Below are positions 36,793 to 47,061 of a stretch of DNA of 64,000 nucleotides, one piece after another. Source of the DNA: Plicaturopsis crispa FD-325 SS-3. Lineage: Eukaryota > Basidiomycota > Agaricomycetes > Amylocorticiales > Amylocorticiaceae. How positions within the stretch are numbered: the first letter of the stretch is position 1; each line of letters opens with the position of its first letter. Both the position numbers and the translations under genes were made by a program. The notes below the pieces were generated by a model. That model did no database searches. It was given only the letters and a program-made list of their open reading frames with translations, and was not told where the DNA came from. The stretch covers positions 452,543 through 516,542 of the forward strand of contig KN832566.1 in assembly GCA_000827205.1 (NCBI GenBank), written 5' to 3'.

Positions 36793-37728
36793 TTAGGTGG
36801 TGAGTGGCGTCGTGGGCGCGATGTGGGCAAGCGACATGCGAGCATTAGGGTTGGTGAGGGGCCCGTTAGCGGCAATGGGCGAGACGGGGATAGTGGTAGG
36901 CATGCGCGTGGACGCCCACGAGTAGAATCGCGGGGTCACGGTGGGCGCGGGGGAGGGCGTAGCGGCAGCTTCACGCATCTGGCGCGGCGGTGTCGATGGG
37001 CGATGGACCCATGCCGGCGCAGAAGCGTCAATCTCGCGATGGTATCCCGGCATGTCCAAATCAATCGGCGTGATATCGGACGTCTGCGGATATGCACGCG
37101 GGTCAACAACGGTTGTGTTGCGGAGTGACGAGGTAGGCGCGCCACTGCGTGGCTGGATGGTAGCGGAGTTGGCTCTGCGGCGAGACGCGCGTCTGTCGAC
37201 TTCACGCGCACGGAAGACGATGTCGCCCATGAGCGTGTATTCCGACGCCGGTACCTCAGGACGAATGGCAGGGGACTGTGCAGACTCCATTGGGGGAGCG
37301 GTGCCATAGTGGATGTTCCCATCGCCACCCAGCACAGGGCGATACGACCGCACTAGTTCCGCATCCGACACGTCCTCGAAACTCCTCCCATCCAATCCGT
37401 CACGGATGTCGGGTACGACACGCTCTCTGTCTCGCCCCTCTAGCGGGTGGGGTGCGCGCAGATCCATCAGCCCTGAAGGACCTATCACAGCGGTCATCGC
37501 GTCTGTCAAGGCCCGATTAGAGACCTGGCTGCGTGACGCTGCCACCTCTGCGGGGCTGAGGAAAGCCTCGTAGACCGCCTCTGGACTCTGGAAAAACTCA
37601 TCAGAGTCTGGGTCAAACGCATCCCAAGGCGTCCACTTTTTGTAGGAAACCGCCGTGGCGGCGGGTGTGGGCTCGGGCTCTGCGCGAGGTGCCGGTTTGC
37701 AAGTCTTGGAGAAGAGAGGGCGGCCCAT
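36793..37728 (-). CDS. uncharacterised 311-residue protein
   Basis: A single uninterrupted exon, rare in this window. The protein starts MGRPLFSKTCKPAPR and has an acidic/aromatic block WTPWDAFDPDSDEFFQSPEA, followed by helical segments (ALTDAMTAVIGPSGLMD). The second half is Arg/Ser/Pro/Thr-rich and probably disordered. There is no signal peptide, membrane helix or domain I can name. Codon use and lack of frame breaks over 936 nt make it a likely real gene. The block around residues 30-60 is the best candidate for a conserved motif. Confidence 0.7.
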   Translation of the reverse strand: MGRPLFSKTCKPAPRAEPEPTPAATAVSYKKWTPWDAFDPDSDEFFQSPEAVYEAFLSPAEVAASRSQVSNRALTDAMTAVIGPSGLMDLRAPHPLEGRDRERVVPDIRDGLDGRSFEDVSDAELVRSYRPVLGGDGNIHYGTAPPMESAQSPAIRPEVPASEYTLMGDIVFRAREVDRRASRRRANSATIQPRSGAPTSSLRNTTVVDPRAYPQTSDITPIDLDMPGYHREIDASAPAWVHRPSTPPRQMREAAATPSPAPTVTPRFYSWASTRMPTTIPVSPIAANGPLTNPNARMSLAHIAPTTPLTT

Positions 37729-39550
37729 TTTTGTGTGGTGAAGAAATTAAGGATACAGCGGAGAGTGCTGGAATGAAGAGGTTAGGGGGTATCAGGAGGA
37801 GGAAAGGGTATGTACTCTGATGGTGGTTGGGAAAAGAAGGCCGAGACACGACGCGATGAAAAGAAAAGTTCCTTGCGGGCGGAGATGAAAAAAGTTGCCT
37901 TTTGCGGCGATGTGGCTGAACTTTCCAATGCGAGGCACTGCAAGCACACAGCTCGCACCGCAACTTGCCAGTTTCCATCTGTTGCATACTTCGTTACATA
38001 TGTTGTAGATATGCCTGGAAGAATCCAGCAACGACTTGCGGCTGCTGTATCGCGTTGTTCTTCCGAGTTTTCGCCCCTGCACAAGTATGTCCCGTACGCA
38101 GTCAGCAGGGACCGCCGACGGTACTTACTTAATTAACCCTTGCTCGGTGCTTGGCCACGATCGATCCGTCCAAGGTCTCTCACATCGATACCATCGCGGT
38201 CCAGAGAGTACCGGAAAGGGATGTCCAAAACGCAGCTCAGAGATTATTCGACGGCGAGGAGGTAGCAAGATGTGAATGTGCACGGTGGAAGTCTGCCGCA
38301 TCGCGGCTAAGCAAGCAGGAGGGCAAGATAGAATGTTTAGATGTGATTTGAGGGGCCCATGTGCCTTAAGACATCGCTAATCGAGCAATCATGCGAAGGG
38401 TTCACTTCCTGAAAGCCACGAGATGTTCTAATGACCTAGAAGTCCAGAGATATATAAATAATCAGATATAACTGCAGGTCATGGGTGGCTTACGCTTGCA
38501 AATGTGGACGGTCATTCGGTTTGTGACCACAACAAAGTGGCATGCAATACTGGTCGATGTAACAGCCTGAAAGTAGGACCTTGCGCAGATTCCGTCGATA
38601 CCGGCAACAGTTGTAGTCCAGCAGCAGTACAGCACTGTCGCGATCTGTTGTACATCGACAGTCGAAGAGATGATATGAGGGGGAGTAGGAATGAATCGCG
38701 TCAGGATGGACGGACCTTGTGAGTCCAGTGCCACCGCGCGGCGGCGGTCCTCTGCTCAATGTTCGACCCTGATCGCAATCCCACGCCAAAGAAAGCGGAA
38801 CGCTTCCTGGTGTCATGCGTATGACGAGGAAGTCTCCGTAATCTTTCCGTGACCACACCTCCATGCAGGCATTATAGCATAACTTCATACTCGTCTGGGC
38901 GTGAGCAAAGGATGCCGAGAACAGAAACGGCGAAGAAACAGATTCATCGACAAGACACTAAACCAATGGCGAGAATGTGAAAATAGGATCGCAAGCTCGC
39001 ACCGACGGCGTTCGAGGTTTACGGCTCGAACTGAGCGGTAAAAGCACCGTGTTATCTTCGTGTCGCCTAAAAGAAGAACGGAGCAAGTCCATGAGTACTC
39101 GGTGCCTGACGGAGAGAGAACAAAACGTACCATTTGCATACCAGTGGCACAAGCGGAGGGGCTACGGGCAATTGAGCGCATTCTGACAGATCGGAACAAC
39201 GTATAGCTTCCATAATGAATCCTCATATTGCGGCAATCCCTGACACATCCATGCCTAGATAACTGTCCGACTCCCGATACTGTTATACTGGTAAATATAT
39301 ATACACCCTGCGAAGTCGGTGGCGATGAATGGGCGTCTAGACCTGCATGATTGACGGAGGGGACGCACCTCTAATAAACCCTGAACATATCGTACACCGC
39401 AGCGTAACGAGAAGACCGCGCCTCAGGGATCAAAACCCTGAGGATAAATTGTCGAACCCCATATGCATGCGCCAACATCGGCGCTGATGAGATTGTCCTG
39501 CAGAAGAAGGCGCTCGCGAGCCGAAATCGGCGGCGGGGTGTACTGCGGCA
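37729..39550. other. gene-poor stretch downstream of the RPA1-N-like gene
   Basis: About 1.8 kb. A plus-strand frame at 38151-38351 (ending GKIECLDVI) and a peptide starting at 38011 look weakly coding, but I could not connect them by splice sites. Otherwise nothing recognised. Confidence 0.35.
39421..39443. repeat. perfect 8-bp inverted repeat (hairpin)
   Basis: CCTCAGGG and CCCTGAGG flank a 7-nt loop. It lies about 110 nt past the stop of the minus-strand RPA1-N-like gene, so it could form a hairpin in that transcript's 3' UTR. Could also be chance. Confidence 0.5.
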
Positions 39551-40048
39551 TTAAATCAGCGTCGAGCGGTGAATCATGCAGGGAGGGGGACCGACCAAGT
39601 CGGATGGAATGGGTTGTGGGTTCCCAATCCTTTCCCCCGCGTTGTCTAGTATCCTGAGGGACGTCACTACGAGCATACTGTCAGCAGAAACAAAGGTCAG
39701 CACAAGGAGGGAGCCGAAACGCTTGGACGATTACCGCCTCCCACCCGTGATAGGGATACAAAATAGATGGTCGAGTGCGATGACAGTGTTCCTGCCTAGC
39801 ACATTGTGGTGAACGAGGTAATTGAGCGAATGGTTCAGCACCGCTGGGACGAAATGCGAGCCGTCAGAAAGGACGACGCGGTATTGATCGTCCGAATAGT
39901 TGTCAACGTCGTTCATGCGTGGGGGATCCTTTGTGACCTCGAGCACCTGTAACGCATGAGTGGTGTGCAGCAGGGCGTTATCGTCTGGGTTGGCCCTGTG
40001 GTAGCGTAGGCATACGCCGTCTGAGAGGGGGTACTGCTGTTGGTTCAT
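39551..40048 (-). CDS. RPA1 N-terminal OB-domain-like short protein
   Basis: Two exons: 40048-39735 and 39677-39551; 146 residues. The pattern follows the N-terminal OB fold of replication protein A large subunit: YPLSDGVCLRYH, HALQVLEVTKDPP, DQYRVVLSDGSHFVPAVLNH, LGRNTVIALDHLFCIP, and after splicing RRMLVVTSLRILDNAGERIG. In full-length RPA1 (about 600 residues) this domain recruits checkpoint and repair proteins, and three DNA-binding OB folds follow. Here the frame stops soon after NPQPIPSDL, and I see no DNA-binding domains downstream. It is either a stand-alone N-domain paralogue or a truncated duplicate of RPA1. The start was chosen at MNQQQYPLSDG, the usual position of the RPA1 start. 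Confidence 0.65.
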
Positions 40049-40861
40049 GGCGTGCGCGGTGGGAGAAACGAGTCTTGCGAAACGATTTGGAGGGAACTTG
40101 CGACATAAATATAAGGCCCAGTGAGTGTTTACGTGCAAGACGCACGGAAGCCTCACGGGGAAGCGGGGTTTTGAACGAGATCATGGCCGTCGGAGAAGAA
40201 GAGAGGTTGCGACGTTTTCGGTTTTGGGCTGCCGCCTCGTGCTACCAAATTTAGCCGAGGTCGGCGTTCTGCTGCTCGCCACAAGCAAGTGCCCGCTGCG
40301 CCGCTTGCCTTTATACCGCTACGAACAATCTAGTTTCTCTTGGTTCTGCCAGCTTTTCGAGCAGAAACACGAACGCATCTCTGGCATCTGATCAATATCC
40401 TCAACGTACTGCAGAGGTCGAAGAATAATAAGGAATCGTCGATTCGCCAGTGAGTCCTCATGCTCCCAATTACATCCCCGCACGGCAGCGTGTCTGTGTC
40501 GATTCATGTCCGCGAATGACTAGTTGGCCAGGTCAGCCTGCGGATTGGAGCAGAGTGCGCTCCATCCGACACGCCTTGGGGTGCTGCATCACAGGCAGGA
40601 CTCACATCGATCGAGACATCGCGCTGACGGCGATATTGAATTGACGGTGATTAGTTGAGACCAATGAGCGATACGCCATCGAGGCCTAGAGAGCGCGACG
40701 AAACGCCTGCGGTGAGTCCTACTTTATATAATTGCAACCTCCGCGTACAGCTGCGTGTCGATTGGTTTCAAGGTCCGCAAACGAGGCGGAGCATTTAGCA
40801 CGCCTCAGTACGAGGCTCGCGGTTGATACATTGTACTGATGATGCTGCATATTAGGCAGCA
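40049..40861. promoter_or_regulatory. divergent promoter region, RPA1-N-like / VPS9
   Basis: About 810 bp between divergent genes. Only short ORFs. No motif assigned. Confidence 0.4.
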
Positions 40862-43605
40862 ATGTCGGATACTCCACCTCCGACCCTCGATGAACCCTCC
40901 CTTCACATTGCTGAAACCGCCGAGATGACGCCTAACCCCTGGCAGGAGGATGTCCCTGCAGCCGAGCAGCCTGGACGCGCGTTACACACGCCCGACCCTT
41001 CTACGCTAGAAACGCCACCTGAATGGCAGGAACACCGAGAACACACCCTACACACTCCCGACCCTTCTACGCTCGACATCTCCTCGGACTCTGGACCTGC
41101 GCCCATCAAATTTGACGTACGGGCAGACGAGGAGCTTTTGCACGAGTTTGACCCGCTCGCAGACGAGAAGGAACGCGAGGCGAAGGAGGCGTGGGCTCAC
41201 GCAGAGAGCCATCCGCCCCCCGCACCAGTTCCAATACCCGTCCCTTCTACACCCGAACCACCACCTACCGTGCCGTCCTCTTCACCGCCGAAATTTCCCT
41301 CGCTCGCCGCTTTGGCACGGACTTTCTCTTTGCCCCGTCAGCGGCCAGTGTCCCTGGACACCGCCACGGCGGTTCCCTCGCCCGCGACGCTCTCGTCGTT
41401 TGCCACACTTCAGGACGATGGCAGCCGTCCGTCCAGCGGAGCGAGTTCGCCGCGGCCCGGTGGAGGGAAGGGGAAAGAGCCGAAAGATCCGTCGCAGTTC
41501 GACTTCCAGAGCTTCCTGGAGCAGATGAAGCTGAAAGGCGCAGAGCCTGTCGCGAAGTACCTGAGATCGTACGTTCTTACGGTCAATTGTCCGTACTCGT
41601 CGCTCCTAACGGGTGCCCGATAGATTTCTGAGCAATTTTGCAAAACGAACGTTCACTGTGAACGACCAGGTGAAGATAATAAATGACTTCCTCAGCGTAC
41701 GTCACCCTCTTTCATGATCGTCACGGCTTAATTTGACCCCTTGTAGTTTATTTCGGGCCGAATGCGCGAAACAGACGTGTGGCGAGCAGCTTCGGACGCC
41801 GAGTTCGACAACGCGATGGAGGGCATGGAGAAGCTCGTGATGAACCGACTTTACGATTTGTATGTCCCCCTCGCACGGAAGCTGAGGGTTGCTAACGCGT
41901 TCTAACAGCACGTTCACGCCTCAAGTCGTACGCGTCATACCTGCACGCCCCGTCACCGCGGATGATCTAGAGCGGGACCGAGTGCTCTCGCAGCGCATCG
42001 CCTTGTTTACATGGATTGAGGAGAAGCACCTCGATATCCCTGAGGGTGAGGGCAGTAAGGGCTTCTTGATGTTTGCACAGCAAGGTGCGTCCTTCATCAA
42101 TAGGTTGGTGGGAACGCCGTAGACGCTCATGCTTGCGTGGGCATCAGAGCTGCTCAAGATAAATCACTACAAGGCGCCACGGGACAAACTGATTTGTGTG
42201 CTTAACTGCTGCAAGGTCATCTTTGGTCCGCATTCCCAACATCCCCCCGTCCCATCCACGCTGACTGGCTTATGATTCCAACAGGACTCATAAGACACTT
42301 GAAAACGGAGGAAGGCGCCGACTCGTTTGTCCCCATCCTGATATTTGTCGTGCTCAAAGCAAATCCAGAGCATCTCCTGTCGAATGTTGAGTAGGTCTTC
42401 TTTTGGAAATGATGAAATTCGGACACACTGAGGCTGACTGAGCTATTTGAAGGTTTATCAACCGTTTTCGAAATCCGGAGAAACTCCAGAGTGAGGCGGG
42501 ATACTACCTCTCCAGTCTCGTATGTCTTGGGTGCCTTTGCTATTGTGTGCTACCCGCTCAAATCTGGATGTGCGTAGATGGGCGCAGTCTCATTCATTGA
42601 GACCATGGACCATACCTCCCTCTCAAATATCACCCAGGAAGAATTTGAGAAGTGCGTGCATATCTTTTCCATGCTCAATTTTTTACCAATGTCTTGGACA
42701 TCAGGAACGTAGAAGATGCTATACAGAGTCTCCCGGAGGAGCCCGCAACGCCTTCCACATCGTCGTCAGAACCATCTACTCCGCGGAGATCACTCCTCCC
42801 ACCTCTTCCACCCTCACCGTTTACCCCCACCGGCCTCTCTCAACATGCCGGTGAAGAGTCTGCCCAACCGCTCGCACTGCCTGCACCAAACCCAGGTCCA
42901 GGCGCATCTGAGAACGCCCGGCGACTTTTGCAGAAGACAGGCGACACGATATCAAAACCTCTAAGCGCGATCAAGCAGATATTCAGCGAAGCATTGGACG
43001 GTGCCGAAGGCTCACTGACGTATCTCCCCGGGCCGTTCGCGCCTTTTGAGTCCGGGCGCGAGAGCAGACAACAGGAGCATGAGAAGCAGCGCGGTGATGG
43101 TTGGACGCATTCGCGTCAGGGAAGTGGACTAGTGCCGCAGACGCCGCTCGGTGTGGGCGAGGCAGGCCAGCAAGTGGGCTCATACGGCCCGCCAATCCAG
43201 ACGCCTTACAAGCCGCGCGTCCGACGCATTCCTTCGACATCTTCGTCCGCGCAATCGAGTGGGTCCGCCGCATACCAGATGTCGCCCGAAAACACTCCGA
43301 CGCGGTACAGCACTGTCGTTGGGCGAGGTCCGCCACCAGCTGTGCCTCCTCGTGTGCAGTCCCTGGGTCAATCGCCTGCAGGATCGCCGCACATCTCACG
43401 AACCGCTACGCCGAATCTGGATTTTGCCGGTATGCAGGCAGAGATCGACCATGCGCATGACAAGGCTGCTGTGGCAGCGCGGGAGACCTTGTTACAAATA
43501 TTCCCCGGAACGGACCTCGAAGTCGTCGAGTGGGTGTTGGAAGCGAATGAGGGCGATCTAGGGAAGAGTATAGAGGCTTTGTTAGAGATGAGTAGCGGTA
43601 CCTAG
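40862..43605 (+). CDS. VPS9: Vps9-domain Rab5 exchange factor with C-terminal CUE domain
   Basis: Nine exons: 40862-41568, 41624-41696, 41747-41859, 41909-42084, 42148-42225, 42285-42390, 42453-42519, 42578-42651, 42705-43605; 764 residues. Vps9 activates Rab5/Vps21 on early endosomes and its CUE domain binds ubiquitin. The N-terminal 200 residues are disordered and contain a duplicated LHTPDPSTL motif. The helical bundle begins at about residue 215 ([20 protein letters not shown]). The catalytic VPS9 domain is seen in [39 protein letters not shown] and [15 protein letters not shown]. The CUE domain ends the protein ([19 protein letters not shown]). A Pro/Ser-rich linker separates the two. 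All exon phases agree. Confidence 0.92.
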
Positions 43606-44101
43606 TATTTTTTGTTGTATGTTTCCCTGCGCCATAACACGCAACTGTTATAACGGAGCCCCTTTCTGGCAAGGTATGTGCTGACAAGGCTCGGTATGCA
43701 GGTATGAAACTCTTGTTCGCTGCTTGCTTGCGAACGTTTTGCAGGAGGTGAGTAACAATACCCCGGATTCGTTTTCTGCATTCCCCGCATCTCCCCTGTG
43801 ATCAATTTTGATCGATCTGTGGGGAAATGCCAAGGACACAGGCCAATCATTGCTCTCGAATCTGAGATATGTCGCCGTCAAGCAGCCGATGCGTTTGGTC
43901 GGAGAGGGATTACTTATCCAATTGACGCTGTGCATGACCAGGTCCTGACTTCGGTCTTGTCTTCCTTATGCAACCTATCGGACGGCCGTCGATCCGCAAT
44001 TGCCGGAGTGGACGTCGATTTTTGAAGAAAAAGGGACGACAGCTTGAGCAGGAGTCCCACCTTCTGTTGTTCTCGTCTTCCATCTGTTTGACTTCAACAA
44101 C
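43606..44101. other. intergenic between VPS9 and the permease
   Basis: About 500 bp, tandem plus-strand genes; the second half should contain the permease promoter. Nothing specific seen. Confidence 0.45.
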
Positions 44102-46817
44102 ATGGACTCAAAGGCATCACCGGCGCCCTCCACCAATCTTTCCGAGACTGAGAAGGGCCGCACTACAACGCTCGAGAACAAACCGGAGGTCCCACTCTAC
44201 AATGCCGATGTAGACACGAGTGGGGTAGACGAGAAAAAGTTGATGCGGAAACTGGACTATCGTATAGTTCCCTGGCTCTCTTTACTCTATCTATTGAGTT
44301 TCCTGGATCGCACGAGCATCGGGAATGCCAAGGTGAGAGGCGGTTTCATTCTCAACGCTCGCTCCGTGATCTGACTGGGAATTCACGCGTAGCTGTACAG
44401 CTTGGAAAAAGACATTCATATCACTGACACCCAGTACTTACTCGCTTTGACGTGAGTAGCTCTGACCTTCACTGCGGAAAACACGCTGAACCTTTAGCTC
44501 GAAAGTGTGTTTTTCTTTTCGTACTCCATCTTTGAGGTGAGCTTGTTCGATTCCCAAATTGCTACGTCGGCCCAACAATATTGCGCAAAGGTTCCCTCCA
44601 ATGTCTTCCTCAAACGGCTGCGCCCGTCGATATGGCTGTCTCTCCTCATGCTGCTATGGGGTGTCATGATGGTGCGTGGTATCACGCTTACAGGTTATTG
44701 AATCCTATGCTAAATCACAACAAGACCGTTCAAGGCCTTGTCCACAACTACGGAGGATTACTTGGTTAGTACCTATGTCTAATCTGTCTGCACGGGCGAA
44801 GCAAAATTGACACTGATTTGATTTAAAGGCATGCGCTGGATGCTTGGGTACGAATACCACGTCAGCTCCAGGCGATAACCCACACTGACTCCCCAATGAT
44901 TTTATTTTAGAATGTTCGAGGTATGTTTTTTCCTGCGCGTTTCAAAGATAGAGCTCTTACCGTCGTTTAGGCCGGATTGTTTCCAGGCGTTAACTGTGCG
45001 GATTATCTTATTTTTTCCACTTCACACACTAACTTCCATTTTGCCGATGTAGACTATCTTTCATGGTGAGTCCCGGCGTTTATCTCCGAGAACGCGTCAT
45101 TGGCCGTCTTACCCTGACCTCGTCTGTCCTAGCTGGTACAAGGTGCGAATATACCTCCCTTCAGGTCATGACATATCTTGAATATGCTTTAGCGATCCGA
45201 ATTTGGTATCCGAGCGGCCCTGTTCTTCTCAGCAGCATCCGTATCAGGTGCTTTTGGTGGCTTATTAGCGGTATGTTCTCACCAATCATGCCCTGCTGCG
45301 AAATACTAAACGCGGGACATTGTTAATGACGTGTAGGCTGCAATTGCCAAAATGGACGGCATCGGCGGCAAGCCAGGATGGGCATGGATCTTCATTTTGG
45401 AAGGTCTATTCACCGTCTTGGCAGGTAAGACTCTCTCAGCGCCTCTTTTTCGTGTAGCCCTGGTATACTGATTCGTACGACTCTCTTCTAGGGATTGCCT
45501 CGTTCTGGGTTATCGTCGATTTCCCAGACACCGCAAAGTTCCTCTCGGAGCCGGAGCGGACTGTGATTATCCGACGGCTGCAAAGCGATGACCAGTTTAG
45601 TGCCGCGGGAGAACAGCTCAAGATGAAGTATATTTGGAAGAGTTTGCTGGACTGGAAGACATGGGTGGGAAGTACGTTCTTATTTTATCTTGCCCAACGT
45701 TTACTTTCTATTCACGAGTACTTCTGTATTCCAGTGATTATTTACGTCGGGTGCGATGCACCGCTCTATGCCTTCAGCTTGTTCCTGCCCAGTATCATTG
45801 CCCAGGTATGTTGTTCTTCTATCTTCTGCCAATGTCGTGCTGACGATTGACTAGCTCGGTACGACACACGATTTGACCAGCTCACCCTGACATCTGAACG
45901 GAAGATTTGCTGTAGGGTTCGCTGCTACGCCTGCTAACCTTCTAACCGTGCCCGTGTATGCATTCGCCGCAATTATTTGTGTGACTGTGGGTTTCCTCGC
46001 GGATCGCTGGGGCCAAAGAGGACTGTTCAACATGTAAGCTCTGACGATTCCCCGTTTTTCTGTATGCCTGGCTCTAATGTTCTACTCCAGTGTATTTTTG
46101 GTGCTTGGAGGCATCGGGTATATCATCCTCATTGTCTCAAGGAGTGCGGCGCTTTCGTATTTCGCGGTGTACATGGCAACTTGCGGAATCTATCCTGTCA
46201 TTCGTAAGTGCTTTGTTCAAATATCACTGTGGTATGCTGATCTAACCATCAATCATATCCAGCTAATACAATGTGAGTTCCGGGTACTTGTCGTTTCCGC
46301 AAATCGATCTGAGGCGCGTTGATAGCGCATGGTCATCAAACAATGTGGAGGGCAGTTACAAGCGCAGTGTAACGATTGCCATGGTCATTAGCTTGTGAGT
46401 TATACCACAACGCACGAGCTTGCCTCTACTAACACATACTGAAGCGGCAACATCAACGGCGCCGTCAGCTCCAACGTTGTACGTGTATATCAATGCTCCT
46501 GTTCCGCCTGAAAATATGCTGACACGGATCATGCATGTATACAGTATCGCGCCAAGGACGCCCCGTGGTACTCCCTAGGACACGGAATTGTCTTTGCGTA
46601 CATCTGCCTCGGCGTCATATCATCAGTCACCTACCGCACCCTCCTGAGCCGCGAGAACTCACGTCGCGACCGCGGGGAACGCGACGAAATCATCGAGGGT
46701 GTTGTCGACGCCGATGGAAAGGAAATCGGCTTTGAGCGTAACGGACGGTTCAGCAGCATCGAGGAGGCGAAAAGGGAGAAAGGTGACGAGTGGAGTGGGT
46801 ACAGGTATACGCTATAA
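44102..46817 (+). CDS. MFS permease, DAL5/anion:cation symporter family
   Basis: Twenty-one exons: 44102-44332, 44393-44451, 44506-44536, 44591-44671, 44725-44764, 44829-44847, 44911-44920, 44971-44995, 45053-45065, 45133-45142, 45193-45270, 45337-45424, 45492-45671, 45735-45805, 45855-45858, 45916-46033, 46091-46203, 46263-46272, 46326-46394, 46445-46478, 46545-46817; 518 residues with all phases consistent. The family imports small organic anions such as allantoate, nicotinate or vitamins. Typical blocks: KLDYRIVPWLSLLYLLSFLD (helix 1), MRWMLGMFEAGLFPGVNYYL (helix 4 region), EFGIRAALFFSAASVSGAFG, WAWIFILEGLFTVLAG and the C-terminal half LADRWGQRGLFN. Twelve helices are expected. Exon sizes of 4, 10, 10, 10 and 13 nt are extreme; each is needed to keep a conserved motif in frame. 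Substrate unknown. Confidence 0.85.
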
Positions 46818-47061
46818 AGCGTGTGCTACGTTCTGGTAGAGACCGGGTTTATGAAACTGTCGATGTTTAGTTACGCTCAATGCCAAACCTGTATTTTTAC
46901 TGTGACTAGCGTCCGCCGTCGACGACGACGGTGGTTCCTTCAAGAGTTAACAAGTTCAAACCTCTTTCTGTATAGTAAATTGCCTAAACGCGAATGAAAC
47001 CAGAGTCGCATTGCAATGCACAAACGAGATAAGTAGCAGGGACAAGCACACGAGCAAAGTT

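Noticed and set aside
39440-39475. Reverse GGGGTTCGAC reminiscent of a tRNA B box
   Set aside because: No matching A box or cloverleaf at the right distance.
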